Part shown: positions 36,393 to 46,496 of the stretch, piece by piece
Layout: every line of letters begins with the position of its first letter
Position numbering within the stretch: the first letter of the stretch is position 1
NCBI RefSeq assembly: GCF_002237655.1
Contig: NZ_NOKT01000005.1
Coordinates: forward strand, 186,001 to 250,000
Direction: 5' to 3'
From: Streptomyces sp. XY006
GTDB taxonomy: Bacteria > Actinomycetota > Actinomycetes > Streptomycetales > Streptomycetaceae
Length of the DNA: 64,000 nucleotides
Translations under genes and position numbers: made by a program
Notes under the pieces: model-generated
Databases searched by the model: none
What the model saw: only the letters and a program-made list of their open reading frames with translations
What the model was told of the DNA's origin: nothing

Positions 36393-39245
36393 TCAGGTGC
36401 TGCGGCGGCCCGCGGCCAGCCGGACGATGTCCACGCGCGAGCGGATGCCCAGCTTGCGGTAGACCCGGGTGAGGGTCGCCTCGACGGTCTTGACGCTGAT
36501 GAACAGACGGCCGGCGATCTCCCGGTTGGTCGCGCCCTCCATCACGAGCGAGGCGACCTGACGCTCCATCGAGGCGAGCCCCTCCAGCGCGTCGAGCGCC
36601 ACGGGCGGCGCGACGGCGGCCGGTTCCACCGCGGCGGGTCCGGCCGTGACGGCCGCGTCGACCTGCCGCAGCCAGGGCAGCGCCCGGCAGCGCCGGAACA
36701 GCCGGGCGGCCTCGTCGTACGACGCCGGCCCGGGCTGGCCCGGGCCGCCCGGGCGCGGGTGGGCGCCGGCCCGGTCGCGCAGCCGCGCCAGCGCGAAGGC
36801 GGCCCGGGCCTCCTCCAGGCCGTAGCCGAGCCGGCCGAGCCGGTGCTGCACCGACGTCAGCCGGGCCACGGCCGCCTCGTGGTCGCCGCGCGCCGCCCGC
36901 ACCAGCGCCTCGGCCCGGTCCAGCACGGCCAGTACGCTCTCCCGGCCCAGCCGCAGCGCGTGCACCCGGGCCGTGTCGATGACGTCCTGGGCCTCGCCCG
37001 GCTCGCCGATGCGGACCAGGGCCTCGGCGAGGTCGCCGTGCCAGCGGCCGCGCGCCGGGTCGTTGATGCCGAGGCCCTGCTCCAGCTCCCGCACCCGGCG
37101 CAGCGAACGGACCGTGCCCGCCGGGTCCCCGGCCACCAACTGGGCGTAGCCCAGGGCCGCCAGGGCGCGGGAGAGGTACATCTGGTCGCCGTCGACCTCG
37201 GCGTGGTCCGCCGCCTCGCGGGCGAGGGCGAGCGCCCGGTCGACGTCCCCGGCGGACGCCTCCGCGAGGGAGGTCAGCATGGCGGAGGCACCCTCGCCGA
37301 TCCCGGAGTCCCGGGCCAGGCGCAGGCTCTCGCGGGCCAGGTCCAGGGCCCGGCCGCAGTGCCCGGAGCGCAGCTCGGTGTCGGCGAGGAAGCGCAGGAA
37401 GTGCACCTCGCTCTCGACCATGCCGCGCCGCCGCACCTCGCGCAGCAGCGCCGTGATGGTCGCGCGGGCCTCGGGCAGCTGGTCGCTCATGATCAGCCAG
37501 CGGAAGCGGGCCGAACCGGCGCCGTTGTGATGGCAGGCCACATACGGGTCCTGGGGCTCCTTCAGGGCCCGCTTGACCGTAGCGGGCGCGTCCGGGTGGC
37601 CCATCAGGGTCTCGGTGGAGGCCTGGAAGGACAGCGCCATCAGCTCCGTGCGCCGGTCGCCGCCGCGCGCGGCCAGCTCCGCCGCGTGGGCGGCCTCCTG
37701 CCGGGCCTCGGCGAAGTCGCCCTCCACGACCAGGCCGCGCCAGGCCAGCTGGTAGTGGACCAGCGCGAGGAGCCCCGGGTCATCGCCGGCGTCGGCCAGC
37801 ACCTGCGGGAAGACGGCGTCGACCTCGCCGAGCGCCTGCCCGGCGGCCTCGATGACCACCATCCAGGCCCGCACCCGCTCCGCCGGCACCGTGGCGCGGG
37901 TCAGCACGTCCCGGGCGATGTCCCGGGCGAGATCGGCCTCCCCGGCCGTGATCGCGTCCTCCGCGGCCTGCAGCCGCCGCTCGTCCGGCCCCGGGACGCT
38001 GTCCGCGGGGGTGTGCCGGGCCGCGAGCAGCCCGAGCGAGGCGGCCACGGACGGGGCGCCGCGGTCCCGGGCCAGCGCACCGGCCTCGGCCAGCCGGGCC
38101 GCCACCTCCGGGTCGGTGCCGGTGGCGGCCAGGGCCAGGTGCCGGGCCCGTTCGATGGGGTCGGAGGCCGCCGTGGACAGCGCCGCGTGCACGGCCCTGC
38201 GCTCCTGCGCGGGGGCCTCCGCGTACAGCGCGGCCGAGATCAGCGGGTGCGCGAAGCGCAGGGCCGGGGCCTCCGGGTCGGTGGTCAGCAGCCCCAGGGC
38301 GGCGGCCTGGGCCGTCTCGGCCTCGGCGTGCTCCCGCCCGGCCGCGTGCAGCAGCGCCAGGGTGGGCCGGGCACCCGCGCTGGCCACCAGCAGGGTGCGG
38401 CGGGCCTCGTCCGACAGCATCTCCAGGCGGCTGAGCACCAGCGCCCGCAGCGAGGTGGGCACGGGCAGCGGCTCGCCGGGCCGGGGCCGGGCCGGGCTCT
38501 CGGCCAGGGCGCGGCCCAGCTCCAGGGCGAAGAGGGGGTTGCCGCCGCTCGTGCGGTGGATGTCGCGGATCGTGGAGCGGGACAGGGGCGTGTAGCCGCG
38601 GTGGTCCAGCAGGGCCGAGACCTGCGTGCGGGTGAGCGGGCCCAGCCGCACGGCGAGGGTGTCCGGCGGGGACGCGCGCAGATGGCCGTCGTACTCCTCG
38701 CCCTCGGTCCGCACCGCCGAGAGCATCTGCACCGGCGTGTCGCCGAGCCGGCGGGCGGCGAAACCGAGCAGTTCGGCACTGGCCGCGTCCAGCCACTGCA
38801 GATCGTCGGCGACGACCAGCACCGGGCCCTTGGCGGCCAGGACCCGCAGCGCCGACAGCACGGCCAGGCGCAGCGCCAGGCCGTCCCGCTGCAGGGTCGA
38901 CTCGCCGCGGCCGGTGAGCGCCGACTCCAGGGCCGTGCGCTGGGCGGCGGGCAGGTGGCCGGAGATCTCGTCGAGGACCAGACCGAACAGATCGGCCAGG
39001 GCCAGGAAGGGCAGATGGGATTCGGACTCCGTGGCCGAGCAGCGCAACACGGTCCGGTCCGGACCGCCGTAATCCGCGGCCAGCGCGCGCAGGACCGTCG
39101 ACTTTCCTATTCCGGCCGGGCCGTGGAGCAGCACACTGCCGCCCCGGCCCAGCTGGTCACGTGCCGAGGCGAACAGCTCCTCCCGTCCGATGACCAGGTC
39201 GGGGCGGCTTCTGGGAGGCTCCTGGAAGTCCCGTCGAGCGGTCAC
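36393..39245 (-). CDS. LAL-type LuxR regulator (large ATP-binding)
   Basis: A 950-residue STAND-like regulator. Walker A GPAGIGKST is at 42-50 and Walker B VLVVADDLQWLD at about 142-153; a long helical repeat region (TPR-like) fills 350-860; the C-terminal LuxR helix-turn-helix (LEGLASMERQVASLVMEGAT, then NREIAGRLFISVKTVEATLTRVYRKL) ends the protein. LAL proteins activate secondary metabolism or secreted hydrolase genes on ligand or ATP binding. It lies upstream of the trypsin gene on the same strand, with 205 bases between; whether it controls it is not shown. Confidence 0.9.
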   Translation of the reverse strand: MTARRDFQEPPRSRPDLVIGREELFASARDQLGRGGSVLLHGPAGIGKSTVLRALAADYGGPDRTVLRCSATESESHLPFLALADLFGLVLDEISGHLPAAQRTALESALTGRGESTLQRDGLALRLAVLSALRVLAAKGPVLVVADDLQWLDAASAELLGFAARRLGDTPVQMLSAVRTEGEEYDGHLRASPPDTLAVRLGPLTRTQVSALLDHRGYTPLSRSTIRDIHRTSGGNPLFALELGRALAESPARPRPGEPLPVPTSLRALVLSRLEMLSDEARRTLLVASAGARPTLALLHAAGREHAEAETAQAAALGLLTTDPEAPALRFAHPLISAALYAEAPAQERRAVHAALSTAASDPIERARHLALAATGTDPEVAARLAEAGALARDRGAPSVAASLGLLAARHTPADSVPGPDERRLQAAEDAITAGEADLARDIARDVLTRATVPAERVRAWMVVIEAAGQALGEVDAVFPQVLADAGDDPGLLALVHYQLAWRGLVVEGDFAEARQEAAHAAELAARGGDRRTELMALSFQASTETLMGHPDAPATVKRALKEPQDPYVACHHNGAGSARFRWLIMSDQLPEARATITALLREVRRRGMVESEVHFLRFLADTELRSGHCGRALDLARESLRLARDSGIGEGASAMLTSLAEASAGDVDRALALAREAADHAEVDGDQMYLSRALAALGYAQLVAGDPAGTVRSLRRVRELEQGLGINDPARGRWHGDLAEALVRIGEPGEAQDVIDTARVHALRLGRESVLAVLDRAEALVRAARGDHEAAVARLTSVQHRLGRLGYGLEEARAAFALARLRDRAGAHPRPGGPGQPGPASYDEAARLFRRCRALPWLRQVDAAVTAGPAAVEPAAVAPPVALDALEGLASMERQVASLVMEGATNREIAGRLFISVKTVEATLTRVYRKLGIRSRVDIVRLAAGRRST

Positions 39246-39449
39246 CTCTGTCCTCCCTGTGTCGTGTCCTGGCCAATATTAGGCAACGGCTCTTTGAATT
39301 TCGGACGGACGGTGTGGTGAGGGAAATAACAACCCGTGCCGGAGGACGAATTCGCCGGCCCGCCGAATGCGGCGGAACGCGCCCTGCGCGCCCCCTCGGT
39401 AACCGGTCGGCCCGCCGAACGAACCGGCAGGGTGGAAAACACCTCAAAC

Positions 39450-40268
39450 CTACGGCAACCACCCGGCCCGGCGGGCGGCGACCACGGCCTCGCCCCGGGT
39501 CCGGGCCCGCAGCTTGCGCATGGCCGATCTGAGATACCCCTTCACGGTCTCGGCCGTCACCCCGAGCCGCTCCGCGGCGACCGCGTTCGTCGCCCCCGCG
39601 GCGACACACGCCAGCACGTCCACCTCCCGGGGCGCGAGCCGGACCCGCGGAGCCGGTCCGGACGCCCCGGAGTCGGCCGCGAGCAGCGCGCACGCGCCGA
39701 GCAGCTCGGCCCGCAGCCCGGGGTCCGCGATCCGCGGGGCCAGCGCCCGCAGGGCCGCGTGTGCCTCCCGCACCTGCTCCCAGCCCGCGCCCGCCCCGCC
39801 GCCGGCGGCGAGCGTACGGGCCTCGTCGCGCACGACCAGCGCCCGCTCCACGTCCCGCGCCGCCTCGACCGCCGCGTCCAGCATCCGCCCGCCCAGCGGC
39901 TGAGCCGTGCGCAGCGCCCCGTACAGCACCCCGCGCACCCGGTGCCGCACCACCACGGGCACGGCCAGCACCGAACGCAGACCCTCGGCGGTCACCGGGG
40001 CGTCGTACTCGTGGCTGATCTGCCGCGAGGCGGAGTAGTCCGTCACCACGCACGGCCGTGACAGGGCCACCGTCTTGCCGCCCAGACCGGTCCCGGACGT
40101 CACCACCAGCGACCGCAGGGCGTGGGTCGCCGTGCCGCTGAGTTCGCTGATGCGCATGTGCCGTCCGGCCTCCAGCAGGCCGCCGAAGGCCACCGGGAGA
40201 CCGGTGGCGCGCCGCAGGCGCAGCAGCGCGTTCCGTACCTCGACCGCGTCGGACGCGTCTGCCGTCAC
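39450..40268 (-). CDS. GAF-domain LuxR-type regulator
   Basis: A 272-residue regulator. Residues 5-150 form a GAF sensor domain (GLGGKTVALSRPCVVTDYSASRQISHEY, then VLAVPVVVRHRVRGVLYGALR) and 205-265 a LuxR helix-turn-helix (LAPREVDVLACVAAGATNAV, AERLGVTAETVKGYLRSAMRKL). Proteins of this layout in actinomycetes often sit beside acyl-CoA ligase or dehydrogenase genes and probably sense an aromatic or acyl compound; here two acyl-CoA ligase genes start divergently 126 bases away, so control of them is a reasonable inference. Confidence 0.88.
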   Translation of the reverse strand: MTADASDAVEVRNALLRLRRATGLPVAFGGLLEAGRHMRISELSGTATHALRSLVVTSGTGLGGKTVALSRPCVVTDYSASRQISHEYDAPVTAEGLRSVLAVPVVVRHRVRGVLYGALRTAQPLGGRMLDAAVEAARDVERALVVRDEARTLAAGGGAGAGWEQVREAHAALRALAPRIADPGLRAELLGACALLAADSGASGPAPRVRLAPREVDVLACVAAGATNAVAAERLGVTAETVKGYLRSAMRKLRARTRGEAVVAARRAGWLP

Positions 40269-40393
40269 CTGTTCGCCCCTTCACTACGGCGCCTGTGCGG
40301 GCGCACCCCCCGTTCGGGGGTAGTGAGACCTGCATCACGGATTACACGATGGCTCAGAGCCGCCCGGCAATGGTCCGGTACCGAGGAGGACGC

Positions 40394-42073
40394 ATGACAT
40401 CGGCGACGGAGGAGTTCCGCAGCGCGCGGGACTTCCTGCTGGAACACCGCGAGGACTACGCCACCGCCTACGCGGGCTTCCGCTGGCCCCGCCCCCAGTA
40501 CTTCAACTGGGCCCTCGACTGGTTCGACGCGATCGCCGACGGCAACGCCCGCACGGCCCTGCACATCGTCGAGGAGGACGGCCGCGAGACGCAGCTGTCC
40601 TTCGGGGAGATGTCCGTGCGCTCCGCCCAGTTCGCCACCTGGCTGCGCGCCCGCGGCGTGCGCGCCGAGGACCGGATCCTCGTCATGCTCGGCAACCAGG
40701 CCGAACTGTGGATCACCGCCCTCGCGGCGATGAAGCTGCGCGCGGTGGTCATCCCGGCCACCCCGCTGCTCGGCCCGGCCGACCTGCGCGACCGGGTGGC
40801 GCGCGGACGCGTCCGGCACGTCATCGCCCGCCCCGAGGACGCCGGGAAGTTCGCCGAGGTCCCCGGCGACTACACGCGCGTCGCCGCCGGTGCCGCCGGC
40901 TCCGTGCCGGACGGCTGGCTGCCGCTGGACGACGCCTACGGCGCCTCCGCCGACTTCACGCCCGACGGTCCGACCCGGTCCGACGACCCGCTGATGCTCT
41001 ACTTCACCTCGGGCACCACCGCCCGGCCCAAACTGGTCGAGCACACCCACACCTCGTACCCGATCGGCCACCTGTCGACCATGTACTGGATCGGCCTCAG
41101 GCCCGGCGACGTGCACCTGAACATCTCCTCCCCGGGCTGGGCCAAGCACGCCTGGTCCAACCTCTTCGCCCCCTGGAACGCCGAGGCGACCGTCTTCCTG
41201 CACAACTACACGCGCTTCGACGCCGCCCGGCTCATGGCCGAGATGGACCGGGCGGGCGTGACCACCTTCTGCGCCCCGCCGACCGTGTGGCGCATGCTCA
41301 TCCAGGCCGATCTCACGCAGCTGCGCACCCCGCCCCGCGAGGTCGTCGCCGCCGGCGAACCGCTCAACCCCGAGGTCATCGAGCAGGTCCGCCGCTCCTG
41401 GGGCGTCACCATCCGGGACGGCTTCGGCCAGACCGAGACGGCCGTCCAGGTCGCCAACAGCCCCGGCCAGCCGCTCAAGACCGGCTCGATGGGCCGGCCC
41501 AGCCCCGGCTACCGCGTCGCACTGCTCGACCCCGTCTCGGGCGCGCCCGGCGCCACCGAGGGCGAGATCGCACTCGACCTGTCGGACCGCCCGGTCGGCC
41601 TGATGACCGGCTACCACGGCGACGCCGACCGCACGGCGGAGGCGATGGCCGGGGGCTACTACCGCACCGGCGACATCGCCTCCCGGGACGCGGAGGGCTA
41701 TCTGACCTACATCGGCCGCAGCGACGACGTCTTCAAGGCCTCCGACTACAAGATCAGCCCCTTCGAGCTGGAGAGCGCGCTGCTGGAGCACGAGGCGGTG
41801 GCCGAGGCGGCGGTGGTGCCCGCGCCGGACGAGGTGCGGCTGTCGGTCCCCAAGGCGTACGTGGTCCTGGCGGAGGGCTGGGAGCCCGGACCCGACACGG
41901 CGAAGGTCCTGTTCGAGCACTCCCGCGAGGTCCTCGCCCCCTACAAGCGCATCCGCCGCCTGGAGTTCGCCGACCTGCCCAAGACCGTCTCCGGCAAGAT
42001 CCGCCGGATCGCCCTGCGCGAGGCCACGGCGGCCGGCTCGGACGCCGAGTACCGCGAGGAGGACTTCCGGTGA
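40394..42073 (+). CDS. Acyl-CoA ligase (AMP-forming), medium-chain/benzoate type
   Basis: A 559-residue ANL-superfamily ligase that activates a carboxylate as acyl-AMP and then acyl-CoA. ATP-binding motif [18 protein letters not shown] is near residues 200-217, [12 protein letters not shown] and [22 protein letters not shown] mark the hinge, and the catalytic Lys lies in [15 protein letters not shown]. The N-terminal [13 protein letters not shown] resembles medium-chain and benzoate-CoA ligases of the acetyl-CoA-synthetase branch. ATG 40394 is preceded by GAGGAGG. It overlaps the next ligase. Substrate is not identifiable. Confidence 0.9.
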   Translation: MTSATEEFRSARDFLLEHREDYATAYAGFRWPRPQYFNWALDWFDAIADGNARTALHIVEEDGRETQLSFGEMSVRSAQFATWLRARGVRAEDRILVMLGNQAELWITALAAMKLRAVVIPATPLLGPADLRDRVARGRVRHVIARPEDAGKFAEVPGDYTRVAAGAAGSVPDGWLPLDDAYGASADFTPDGPTRSDDPLMLYFTSGTTARPKLVEHTHTSYPIGHLSTMYWIGLRPGDVHLNISSPGWAKHAWSNLFAPWNAEATVFLHNYTRFDAARLMAEMDRAGVTTFCAPPTVWRMLIQADLTQLRTPPREVVAAGEPLNPEVIEQVRRSWGVTIRDGFGQTETAVQVANSPGQPLKTGSMGRPSPGYRVALLDPVSGAPGATEGEIALDLSDRPVGLMTGYHGDADRTAEAMAGGYYRTGDIASRDAEGYLTYIGRSDDVFKASDYKISPFELESALLEHEAVAEAAVVPAPDEVRLSVPKAYVVLAEGWEPGPDTAKVLFEHSREVLAPYKRIRRLEFADLPKTVSGKIRRIALREATAAGSDAEYREEDFR

Positions 42074-43653
42074 ACTCCTACAGCCACGGCACCGGCACCA
42101 CGGCGCTGCTCGGCGACACGATCGGGGCGAACCTGGACCGGGCCGTGGCCGCCTGGCCGGAGCGCGAGGCCCTGGTGGACGTGGACTCCGGCCGGCGCTG
42201 GACGTACGCGCGCTTCGGCGCCGACGTCGACCGCCTGGCCTCGGCGCTGCTGGCCTCCGGGGTCGCCAAGGGCGACCGGGTGGGCATCTGGGCGGTCAAC
42301 TGCCCCGAGTGGGTGCTCGTCCAGTACGCCACCGCGCGCATCGGCGCGATCATGGTGAACATCAACCCGGCCTACCGCACCCACGAGGTCGAGTACGTCC
42401 TGAAACAGGCCGGGGTGTCCCTGCTGTTCGCCTCGGTGTCCCACAAGACCAGCGACTACCGGGCCATGGTCGAGCAGGTGCGGGGCCGCTGCCCCGGGCT
42501 GCGCGAGGTCGTGTACATCGGCGACCCGGGCTGGGAGACGCTGCTCGCGCGGGCCACCCCCGACCCGGCGTTCCCGGAGCTGTCCTGCGACGACCCCATC
42601 AACATCCAGTACACCTCGGGCACCACGGGCTTCCCCAAGGGCGCCACCCTCTCCCACCACAACATCCTCAACAACGGCTATTTCGTAGGGGAGTTGATCG
42701 CCTACTCCGAGCAGGACCGGGTGTGCGTCCCGGTGCCCTTCTACCACTGCTTCGGCATGGTCATGGGCAACCTCGCCGCCACCTCGCACGGCGCCTGCAT
42801 CGTCATCCCGGCCCCCTCCTTCGACCCCGAGGCCACCCTGCGGGCGGTCCAGCAGGAGCGCTGCACCTCGCTCTACGGCGTGCCGACCATGTTCATCGCG
42901 GAGCTGAACCTCCCCGGCTTCGCCTCCTTCGACCTGTCCTCCCTGCGCACCGGCATCATGGCGGGCTCGCCCTGCCCCGTGGAGGTGATGAAGCGGGTCG
43001 TGGCCGAGATGCACATGGCGGAGGTCGCCATCTGCTACGGCATGACCGAGACCTCCCCGGTCTCCCTGCAGACCCGGCGGGACGACGACCTGGAGCACCG
43101 CACGGGCACCGTCGGCCGGGTCCTGCCGCACCTGGAGGTCAAGGTCGTCGACCCGGCGACCGGAGTGACACAACCCCGGGGCACGGCCGGCGAGTTGTGC
43201 ACGCGCGGCTACAGCGTGATGCTCGGCTACTGGGAGGAGCCGGAGAAGACCGCCGAGGCGATCGACGCCGGGCGCTGGATGCACACCGGCGACCTCGCCG
43301 TGATGCGCGAGGACGGCTATGTCGAGATCGTCGGCCGCATCAAGGACATGATCATCCGGGGCGGGGAGAACATCTACCCCCGCGAGATCGAGGAGTTCCT
43401 CTACGCCCACCCCAAGATCCGGGACGTCCAGGTCGTGGGCGTCCCGCACGAGCACTACGGCGAGGAGGTCCTGGCCTGCGTCATCGCCAGGGACCCCGGC
43501 GACCCGCCGACCCTGGAGGAGCTGCGGGCCTTCTGCGCGGGGCGGCTCGCGCACTACAAGGTCCCCAGCCGGCTCCAGGTCCTGGACGCCTTCCCGATGA
43601 CGGTGTCCGGAAAGGTGCGCAAGGTGGAACTGCGCGAGCGCTACACCGGCTGA
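42070..43653 (+). CDS. Acyl-CoA ligase (AMP-forming), FadD-like
   Basis: A 527-residue ANL ligase of the fatty-acyl branch. [20 protein letters not shown] (near 178-197) is the P-loop, [11 protein letters not shown] the adenylate site, [20 protein letters not shown] the hinge, [19 protein letters not shown] the ligase signature and [15 protein letters not shown] the catalytic Lys. GTG 42070 overlaps the previous stop (GTGA), so both ligases are made together, perhaps for a pathway that activates two different acids. No dehydrogenase or thiolase partners are adjacent. Confidence 0.9.
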   Translation: MNSYSHGTGTTALLGDTIGANLDRAVAAWPEREALVDVDSGRRWTYARFGADVDRLASALLASGVAKGDRVGIWAVNCPEWVLVQYATARIGAIMVNINPAYRTHEVEYVLKQAGVSLLFASVSHKTSDYRAMVEQVRGRCPGLREVVYIGDPGWETLLARATPDPAFPELSCDDPINIQYTSGTTGFPKGATLSHHNILNNGYFVGELIAYSEQDRVCVPVPFYHCFGMVMGNLAATSHGACIVIPAPSFDPEATLRAVQQERCTSLYGVPTMFIAELNLPGFASFDLSSLRTGIMAGSPCPVEVMKRVVAEMHMAEVAICYGMTETSPVSLQTRRDDDLEHRTGTVGRVLPHLEVKVVDPATGVTQPRGTAGELCTRGYSVMLGYWEEPEKTAEAIDAGRWMHTGDLAVMREDGYVEIVGRIKDMIIRGGENIYPREIEEFLYAHPKIRDVQVVGVPHEHYGEEVLACVIARDPGDPPTLEELRAFCAGRLAHYKVPSRLQVLDAFPMTVSGKVRKVELRERYTG

Positions 43654-43721
43654 ACGACCGCGGGGGCGTTCGGTCGTGCGGGAACAGGGCCCGTAGGATC
43701 GACGCCCTTGGGGGGTGACAC

Positions 43722-44747
43722 ATGGTCAAGCGGCGGCCCGGTACGACGCCCACGCTGGAGCAGGTGGCCGCGCTCGCCGGCGTCGGACGGGGCACGGTCT
43801 CGCGCGTCGTCAACAACGAGGCGGGCGTCCGGGAGTCCACCCGCCGTGCCGTGCAGCGGGCCATCGCCGAACTCGGCTACGTGCCCAACCTGGCGGCGCG
43901 GTCGCTGGCCGGGCGGCGGGCCGACGCCGTGGCGCTGGTCATGACGGAACGCGACTGGCGGCTGTTCGGCGAGCCGTTCTTCTCGGAGACGGTCACCGCC
44001 GTCGGCGACGCGCTCGCCGAGACATCCGTGCAGCTGCTGCTCACCCTGGTCCGCACCGACGCCGAGCGGCAGCGGTTCGTCGAGTACGCGCGCGGCGGCC
44101 GGGTCGACGGCGTGCTGCTGATGTCGGTGCGCGCCGAGGACCGGCTGCCGGACATGCTCGCCGACGCGGGCCTGCCCACCGTGCTGCTGGGCCGCCGCTC
44201 GGGCGACGAGCAGATCACCTACGTCGACGCGGACAACGTCGGCGGCGCCCGTGAGGCGGTGGCCCATCTGGTGGCCGGCGGCCGGCGGGCGATCGCGGCG
44301 ATCACCGGGCCGCTGGACATGTACGTGGCCCGCTGCCGGCTGCGCGGTTACCGGCAGGCCCTGGAGCAGGCGGGGCTGCCCGCGCCCGCCTCCCGGACCG
44401 TCGAGGGCGACTTCACCGAGGCGAGCGGACGCCGGGCCATGGCCGAACTCCTGGAGCGTCATCCGGAGGTGGACGCGGTCCTCGCCGCCTCCGACACCAT
44501 GGCCTCCGGAGCCCTGGCCGTGCTGCGCGCGGCGGGGCGGCGGGTGCCCGACGACGTGGCGGTCATCGGCTTCGACGACTTCGAGCTCGCCCGGCACACC
44601 GACCCGCCGCTGACCACCGTCCGCCAGCCGCTGGAGCAGATCGGCCGGACGATGGTGCGGCTGCTGCTGGAGGAGATGGAGCAGCCGGAAGTGGCGTGGC
44701 GGCACGTGATCCTGCGGACGCAGCTGGTGGTCCGGGACTCGGCCTGA
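43722..44747 (+). CDS. LacI-family repressor of the cellulase locus (CebR-like)
   Basis: A 341-residue LacI/GalR regulator. The helix-turn-helix TLEQVAALAGVGRGTVSRVVN is followed by the hinge helix VPNLAARSLAGRR; the sugar-binding core runs from residue 65, with VAVIGFDDFELARHTDPPLTTVRQP near the end. Three copies of the CebR-type palindrome GGGAGCGCTCCC lie directly downstream and in the cellulase promoter, so this protein is probably the cello-oligosaccharide-responsive repressor of the four genes that follow. TAGGAT (43694) and GGGGGGTG give it its own promoter and ribosome site. True CebR usually adjoins cebEFG transport genes, absent here. Confidence 0.88.
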   Translation: MVKRRPGTTPTLEQVAALAGVGRGTVSRVVNNEAGVRESTRRAVQRAIAELGYVPNLAARSLAGRRADAVALVMTERDWRLFGEPFFSETVTAVGDALAETSVQLLLTLVRTDAERQRFVEYARGGRVDGVLLMSVRAEDRLPDMLADAGLPTVLLGRRSGDEQITYVDADNVGGAREAVAHLVAGGRRAIAAITGPLDMYVARCRLRGYRQALEQAGLPAPASRTVEGDFTEASGRRAMAELLERHPEVDAVLAASDTMASGALAVLRAAGRRVPDDVAVIGFDDFELARHTDPPLTTVRQPLEQIGRTMVRLLLEEMEQPEVAWRHVILRTQLVVRDSA

Positions 44748-44754
44748 GGCCGTC

Positions 44755-44768
44755 CGGGAGCGCTCCCA
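44755..44768. promoter_or_regulatory. CebR-type operator 1
   Basis: CGGGAGCGCTCCCA differs by one outer base from the TGGGAGCGCTCCCA palindrome. It lies eight bases after the repressor stop, upstream of the cellulase promoter. Confidence 0.75.
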
Positions 44769-44863
44769 ACTCCTGGCTCTCATACAGCCGTTGAGTGCAG
44801 GAGTCGACACACCTCGCTGACCTGCGGCTTCGAAATACATTCGACGGATTCCCGTCTAACGGG

Positions 44864-44893
44864 TTGTCAGGGACATGGGGCGGCTCCTACAGT
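44864..44893 (+). promoter_or_regulatory. Promoter of the cellulase locus
   Basis: TTGTCA (44864-44869), an 18-base spacer and TACAGT (44888-44893) match the vegetative Streptomyces consensus. The transcript should start near 44900, just before operators 2 and 3. Confidence 0.65.
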
Positions 44894-44913
44894 CGCGACC
44901 GAAACCGGTGAGG

Positions 44914-44927
44914 TGGGAGCGCTCCCA
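44914..44927. promoter_or_regulatory. CebR-type operator 2
   Basis: Perfect palindrome TGGGAGCGCTCCCA about 15 bases downstream of the predicted transcript start; a bound repressor would block transcription of the GH12 gene and those after it. Confidence 0.82.
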
Positions 44928-44939
44928 TCAGTGGGGAGG

Positions 44940-44953
44940 TGGGAGCGCTCCCG
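44940..44953. promoter_or_regulatory. CebR-type operator 3
   Basis: TGGGAGCGCTCCCG, one outer base off the perfect site, centred 26 bp from operator 2, which suits cooperative binding of two LacI-type dimers. Confidence 0.78.
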
Positions 44954-45013
44954 AATCCCCCCAACCGCAGCACCCTCTGTCGAACCCGGTTACCCCCGCA
45001 GAGAGGCACCCGC

Positions 45014-46147
45014 ATGCGATCGTCACCGCACCGCCTCCGCACCGTCCGCGCCCTGTTCGGCGCGCTGCTCACCACGCTCGTCACCGTCGCGGCGCTCCTC
45101 GCCGCCACCGCGCCCGCCCGGGCGGACACGGTCGTCTGCGAGCAGTTCGGATCGACCGTGATCCAGGGCCGCTACGTCGTCCAGAACAACCGCTGGGGCA
45201 CCAGTGCCCCGCAGTGCGTCACCGCGACCGACACCGGCTTCCGGCTCACCCAGGCCGACGGCTCCGTGCCCACCAACGGCGCGCCGAAGTCGTACCCGTC
45301 GGTCTTCAACGGCTGCCACTACACCAACTGTTCGCCCGGGACCAACCTGCCGGCGCAGCTCAGCACCATCTCCAGCGCGCCCAGCAGCATCTCCTACGGC
45401 TACGTCTCCGGCGCGGTGTACAACGCCTCGTACGACATCTGGCTGGACCCGACGCCCCGCACCGACGGCGTCAACCGCACCGAGATCATGATCTGGTTCA
45501 ACCGGGTCGGCCCCATCCAGCCGATCGGCTCCCAGGCCGGCACCGCCTCCGTCGGCGGACGCAGCTGGGAGGTGTGGACCGGCAGCAACGGGTCCAACGA
45601 CGTGATCTCCTTCGTGGCCCCCTCGGCGATCTCCAGCTGGAGCTTCGACGTCATGGACTTCGTCGACCAGACCGTGGCCCGGGGCATGGCGCAGAGCAAC
45701 TGGTATCTGACCAGCGTCCAGGCCGGCTTCGAGCCGTGGCAGAACGGCGCCGGGCTCGCCGTGAACTCCTTCTCCTCCACGGTCAACACCGGTGGCGGCG
45801 GCGACCCGGGCGGTCCCGGCAACCCGGCGGCGGCCTGCCAGGTGACGTACGGGACCAGCGTCTGGCAGGGCGGCTTCACCGCCGACGTGACCGTGAAGAA
45901 CACCGGATCGGCCGCGGTCGACAACTGGCGGCTCGGCTTCACGCTGCCGTCCGGACAGCGGGTCACGAGCGCCTGGAACGCGACCCTGTCCGGCACCTCC
46001 GGCGCGGTCACGGCGAGCCCCGTCGCGCACAACGCCCGGATCGCGGCCGGCGGCACCCAGAGCTTCGGCTTCCAGGGCAGCTACAGCGGCACCTTCGCCG
46101 AGCCGGCCGGCTTCACCCTGAACGGCACCCCCTGCTCCGTCGCCTGA
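45014..46147 (+). CDS. Secreted GH12 endoglucanase with CBM2
   Basis: A 377-residue secreted cellulase. A signal peptide (about 1-37, ending APARA) is followed by the GH12 domain to residue 257, with nucleophile Glu157 (TEIMIWF) and acid/base Glu240 (AGFEPW), a Gly/Pro linker, and a cellulose-binding CBM2 (274-377; CQVTYGTSVWQGGFTADVTV, NTGSAAVDNWRLGFT). It hydrolyses internal beta-1,4-glucan bonds. It resembles S. lividans CelB. ATG 45014 lies 60 bases after operator 3. It is the first gene of the locus. Confidence 0.93.
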   Translation: MRSSPHRLRTVRALFGALLTTLVTVAALLAATAPARADTVVCEQFGSTVIQGRYVVQNNRWGTSAPQCVTATDTGFRLTQADGSVPTNGAPKSYPSVFNGCHYTNCSPGTNLPAQLSTISSAPSSISYGYVSGAVYNASYDIWLDPTPRTDGVNRTEIMIWFNRVGPIQPIGSQAGTASVGGRSWEVWTGSNGSNDVISFVAPSAISSWSFDVMDFVDQTVARGMAQSNWYLTSVQAGFEPWQNGAGLAVNSFSSTVNTGGGGDPGGPGNPAAACQVTYGTSVWQGGFTADVTVKNTGSAAVDNWRLGFTLPSGQRVTSAWNATLSGTSGAVTASPVAHNARIAAGGTQSFGFQGSYSGTFAEPAGFTLNGTPCSVA

Positions 46148-46496
46148 CCCGCGGCGCACCGACCCGCTCCGGGCTCCGCCCTGCGCCGAACGGGCGGACC
46201 CCGGAGCGTTCCACCCCGTCCCGGGCCGTCGCCCGGGGCAGCACCACCCGGCCACCGGCGAGCCCCGTCCGGTGAACCGCCCTGCCCCGTCCCGGGCGGT
46301 CGCACGACCGGGCCGCCCGGAATCCCGCTCGCCTCACCCTGCCGGAGGCCCGCTCCACGGCCCACCGGCACGTCCCGTCCGCCGCACCTCCCCGTGTCCG
46401 GCACCGCGCCCCGTCCCCCCGGCCGCACCGCGCCGGCGGCGCCGCAGGACCCCGCCTCGCCCCGCCCCTCCGGCCCGCATCCGGAAAGGCTCCGTC
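46148..46496. other. 349-base gap between GH12 and GH3 genes, with terminator-like hairpin
   Basis: Holds an imperfect hairpin at 46166-46207: 16 bases (GCTCCGGGCTCCGCCC) pair with their complement apart from one mismatch across a 10-base loop. The rest (46208-46496) is C-rich with few G runs, and I see no gene, palindromic operator or clear promoter in it. The GH3 ribosome site GGAAAGG is at its 3' end. Confidence 0.65.

Noticed and set aside
40300..40325. ACCCCCCGTTCGGGGGT hairpin between the GAF-LuxR gene and the acyl-CoA ligase as an operator
   Set aside because: It is a short GC hairpin with no second copy; I cannot tell an operator from chance.
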